From NCBI GenBank assembly GCA_023409735.1, contig JAEYRB010000003.1, positions 6,694 to 70,693 on the forward strand: DNA of 64,000 nt. The letters are read 5' to 3'. Position numbers and translations under genes: made by a program. This DNA comes from Bacillota bacterium. GTDB taxonomy: Bacteria > Bacillota > Clostridia > Acetivibrionales > DTU013. Shown one piece after another: positions 61,452 through 64,000 of this stretch. The stretch's first letter is position 1, and each line of letters begins with the position of its first letter. The notes beneath the pieces were generated by a model. It saw only the letters and a program-made list of their open reading frames with translations. It had not been told where the DNA came from and did not search any database.

Positions 61452-62282
61452 ATGTCTGCAAATTATCACACTCACTGCTGCTTCTGTGATGGGAAGGGCA
61501 AGCCTGAAGAATATGTTGAACAAGCGATAAAAGAAGGTTTTTCGTCGCTTGGATTTTCATGTCATGGGCCCACTCCTTTTGTGACAGATTGGACAATGAG
61601 CGAAGCTGTTACAGAAGAATATTTTTTGGCAATAAGCTGCTTGAAGGAAAAGTATAAAGATAATATTCAAATATACAAAGGCATGGAGTTGGATTACTTT
61701 TCGGGAGATAGCAGGAACATATTTAACAGATATGACTTAGATTATACCATTGGTTCAGTCCATTACATTAAGGCATGGTCAAACGAAGATTACCTAGGTG
61801 TAGATGACAGCTATGAGAATTTTGAAAGAGCACTGATAGACTATGCAAACTCTGATATAAAAAAATTTGCCGTGAGATATTACGAGACAGTGCTGGAAAT
61901 GCTTCAAAAAGAAAGCTTTGATATATTAGGGCATCTTGACCTTGTTAAAAAGAATAATTCCGGTAATAGATTTTTCAGTGAAAATGAAAAATGGTATATA
62001 GAGCTTGTTAAAAGTGCTTTAGAGAAGATATCAAGCTATAATGTCTTGGTAGAGGTCAATACAGGAGGGATCTCGAGAGGTTATACCGAAGAGACATATC
62101 CTTCAGCATGGATTATCAGAGAATGTAAAAAATATGATATACCACTGGTTTTGAATTCAGACGCCCATGTGCCGGAGAATATTAATTTTTACTTTGAAGA
62201 GGCAAGGAGGATCATAAGATCAGCAGGCTACAACGAATTGTGGGAATTGGATAATGGAAAATGGGTAAGTAAAAGGATCTGA
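61452..62282 (+). CDS. PHP-family histidinol-phosphatase
   Basis: 276-residue metal-dependent phosphatase of the HisJ/HisK type, the penultimate step of histidine synthesis. Metal-binding motifs of the PHP fold are visible: ANYHTHCCFCDG (N-terminal HxH), GFSCHGP, KGMELDYFSG (Glu), GSVHYI, DILGHLDLVKK (HxD) and VLNSDAHVPENI (DxH). TAGGAGGG precedes the ATG. No other his genes lie nearby. Confidence 0.88.
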   Translation: MSANYHTHCCFCDGKGKPEEYVEQAIKEGFSSLGFSCHGPTPFVTDWTMSEAVTEEYFLAISCLKEKYKDNIQIYKGMELDYFSGDSRNIFNRYDLDYTIGSVHYIKAWSNEDYLGVDDSYENFERALIDYANSDIKKFAVRYYETVLEMLQKESFDILGHLDLVKKNNSGNRFFSENEKWYIELVKSALEKISSYNVLVEVNTGGISRGYTEETYPSAWIIRECKKYDIPLVLNSDAHVPENINFYFEEARRIIRSAGYNELWELDNGKWVSKRI

Positions 62283-62577
62283 TCAATTGAATTGGGGAAT
62301 AGCCGGTGAATGATTTATGGAGCTGCATGATGCTGAGTGTAAAAAGGTTTATGAGAAGGCAATATAAAAGTAAAATAATGAGTCTATTTAAAAGAGAAAT
62401 GCAAAAACCGCGCCATAAAATGTTTTAGTGAATTGTGTTAAAAGCAACATGTAAAGCTATTATATAACGAAGTAATGAGTGAAGAATACGTAATAAAGCG
62501 ATGTGTGAATTGTAGGAAGTAACGTAACAAAGCAATATTAAAGCTACTAGATGAAGCAATGTTGAGGGACGATAACT
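62283..62577. other. intergenic stretch with recurrent AAAGC motifs
   Basis: No gene. Degenerate short motifs of the form AAAGCRA or GAAGYAATG recur about every 20-40 bases between 62440 and 62570, probably remnants of slippage. GAGGGA serves the next gene. Confidence 0.35.
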
Positions 62578-63843
62578 ATGATAACTAAAGCAGTAAGAAT
62601 GTATGGGAAAAATGATCTTCGACTGGAAGAGTTTGAGCTTCCACAGATAAAGCATGACGAAATACTTGCACATGTAATATCGGACAGTATTTGTATGTCT
62701 ACCTACAAAGCGGCAATTCAGGGAATCGACCATAAAAGGGTACCAAAGGACATAGATATAAGTCCGGTAATAGTGGGACATGAATTCTGCGGAGAGATAG
62801 TTGAGGTAGGAGAAAAATGGCGAGCTCAGTTTAGACCAGGTGATAAATTTACAATACAGCCGGCACTCAACCAGAAAGACAAGCCATATGAAACACCGGG
62901 CTATTCTTTTAAATATATAGGCGGAAGCGCTACTTACATTGTTATTCCTGATGTGGTAATGGAAATGGGGTGCCTGTTAAAATATGAGGGGGACGCATTT
63001 TTTTATGGTTCCTTAGCAGAGCCGATGTCCTGTATAGTTGGAGCTTTCCATGCAAATTATCACACTATTCAGGGGAAGTACGTACACAGTATGGGAATAG
63101 CTGATGGGGGCAATATGGCTATCCTTGCAGGTGCAGGACCAATGGGACTTGGAGCTATAGATTACGCTATTCACTGTGACAGAAGGCCTAAATTGTTAGT
63201 TGTCACTGATGTTGATAATGCCAGACTTGAGCGCGCTGCAGCCATATATACTATAGAAGAAGCAGCTAAAAGCGGGGTAAAGCTAAAGTATATAAATACA
63301 GCCGAAATAGAAAAACCGGAGGAATATTTGCGTGAATTAACATTCGGCAGGGGGTATGATGATGTATTTATTTTTGCTCCTGTAAAGCCTGTGGTGGAGC
63401 AGGGAGACAAAATACTAGCCCGTGACGGATGCCTGAATTTCTTTGCCGGTCCAAGCAATTCAGCTTTCAATGCTGATTTAAACCTGTATAATGTTCATTA
63501 TAATTCAACACATGTTATGGGAACCAGTGGAGGCAACACTGATGATATAAAGGAATCACTGGACATGATAGCAAAGAGGCGGATTAATCCTTCTGCTATG
63601 ATAACTCATATTGGAGGGCTGAATAGTGTTGTTGATACAGTACTAAGGCTTCCCGGTATTCCTGGTGGTAAAAAATTGATCTATACCAATATTGATATGG
63701 AGCTAACAGCAATAGCTGAATTTAAGGAAAAGGGAAAATCTAATCCTCTGTTTGCAAGACTGTCTGACATTGTAGAAAGTAGTAATGGTTTATGGTGCAT
63801 GGAAGCGGAAAACTATCTTCTGGAAAATGCTAAGAGGATATAA
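62578..63843 (+). CDS. zinc-binding dehydrogenase, L-sorbose-1-phosphate-reductase-like
   Basis: 421-residue MDR-superfamily dehydrogenase, longer than usual. GroES-like domain with SDSICMSTYKAAIQG in place of the CGSD zinc loop, PVIVGHEFCGEIVEVGEKW, SLAEPMSCIVGAFHANYH, then a Rossmann domain (MAILAGAGPMGLGAIDYAIH). It has extra insertions and a C-terminal extension (TAIAEFKEKGKSNPLFARL). The pattern fits the SorE group, which reduces sorbose 1-phosphate to glucitol 6-phosphate; the substrate here is unproven. The adjoining downstream gene, possibly a sugar PTS component, would lie outside the window. Confidence 0.78.
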   Translation: MITKAVRMYGKNDLRLEEFELPQIKHDEILAHVISDSICMSTYKAAIQGIDHKRVPKDIDISPVIVGHEFCGEIVEVGEKWRAQFRPGDKFTIQPALNQKDKPYETPGYSFKYIGGSATYIVIPDVVMEMGCLLKYEGDAFFYGSLAEPMSCIVGAFHANYHTIQGKYVHSMGIADGGNMAILAGAGPMGLGAIDYAIHCDRRPKLLVVTDVDNARLERAAAIYTIEEAAKSGVKLKYINTAEIEKPEEYLRELTFGRGYDDVFIFAPVKPVVEQGDKILARDGCLNFFAGPSNSAFNADLNLYNVHYNSTHVMGTSGGNTDDIKESLDMIAKRRINPSAMITHIGGLNSVVDTVLRLPGIPGGKKLIYTNIDMELTAIAEFKEKGKSNPLFARLSDIVESSNGLWCMEAENYLLENAKRI

Positions 63844-63925
63844 AACTGTGTAGTATACTCATTTCCCAGTAGAAGACGGTGTGAAATTTTCTCTGTAAAT
63901 AGCTTTCTATGATAATTTTTATTGG

Positions 63926-63956
63926 GGCTTGTGAGCCACATTTTGGCTTGCAAGCC
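63926..63956. repeat. paired short palindromes at the right end
   Basis: GGCTTGTGAGCC (63926-63937) and the perfect palindrome GGCTTGCAAGCC (63945-63956) lie in the last 150 bases, after the dehydrogenase. They may form a terminator or an operator. Confidence 0.4.
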
Positions 63957-64000
63957 TTGATTACAATATAGTGAAAAGCAAATGGCATGTCAAGAGCGCC

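Overview
The window looks like chromosomal DNA of an anaerobic, saccharolytic, spore-forming clostridium. The clues are AT-rich intergenic DNA, strong AGGAGG-type ribosome binding sites with many TTG/GTG starts, sigma-H, an S-layer-homology protein, MrnC next to RlmB, an oxygen-sensitive class III ribonucleotide reductase, clostridial-style CheD, and cytosolic GH5/GH43 glycosidases. A Ruminiclostridium/Acetivibrio-like relative is plausible, but no species can be named from the sequence alone. No rRNA, complete IS element, prophage or CRISPR array is visible.

Region 1 (1-5.2 kb) is a housekeeping block: a partial amphi-Trp protein, lipoate-protein ligase, mrnC, rlmB with an unusual 230-residue Gly-rich extension, sigH with a perfect sigma-A promoter, then tRNA-Gly(CCC) and tRNA-Thr(GGT). 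In many clostridia secE-nusG and ribosomal genes follow this set; here they do not.

Region 2 (5.2-10.85 kb) is an AT-rich accessory insert behind tRNA-Thr. It opens with scrambled direct and inverted tRNA-Thr fragments. It carries a secreted Ntn hydrolase and a three-gene cassette: a minimal archaeo-eukaryotic-type primase-polymerase (AEP), an ImmA/IrrE-like zinc peptidase translationally coupled to it, and a Cys-rich orphan. It closes with a Panacea-domain fragment and a dead IS200 transposase. This cassette is the best candidate for an undescribed system.

Region 3 (10.85-23.4 kb) holds an S-layer protein, a DinB-like protein, an ABC-F ATPase, DUF4256, the rifamycin ADP-ribosyltransferase arr, a BlaI/BlaR1-like sensor pair under a promoter buried in a 19-bp palindrome, a cell-wall amidase, a zinc alcohol dehydrogenase with a decayed partial copy beside it, and a small XRE regulator.

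Region 4 (23.6-35.2 kb) has a MalT-like regulator, then DUF2442, MCP, CheA, CheW, CheR, CheB, CheD and a PAS-HD-GYP protein. There is no CheY, so the pathway may feed into cyclic-di-GMP turnover or another output rather than flagella.

Region 5 (35.6-51.2 kb) is a carbohydrate locus: LacI regulator, twin Fe-alcohol dehydrogenases, a sugar ABC importer without its own ATPase, cytosolic GH5, a sorbitol-type dehydrogenase, an L-fucose/arabinose-isomerase-like protein, then GNAT, AraC and GH43. Together these suggest import of an oligosaccharide, internal hydrolysis and redox/isomerase processing.

Region 6 (51.2-64 kb) contains a lipoprotein, hflK-hflC, a C39/BtrH-like protein overlapping an AraC regulator, a Ca-binding-repeat protein, the nrdG-nrdD operon with NrdR-like boxes and a redoxin fused to NrdD, a PHP-type histidinol phosphatase and an L-sorbose-1-phosphate-reductase-like enzyme. 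A small family of interspersed repeats links 14.6, 54.5 and 57.7 kb.
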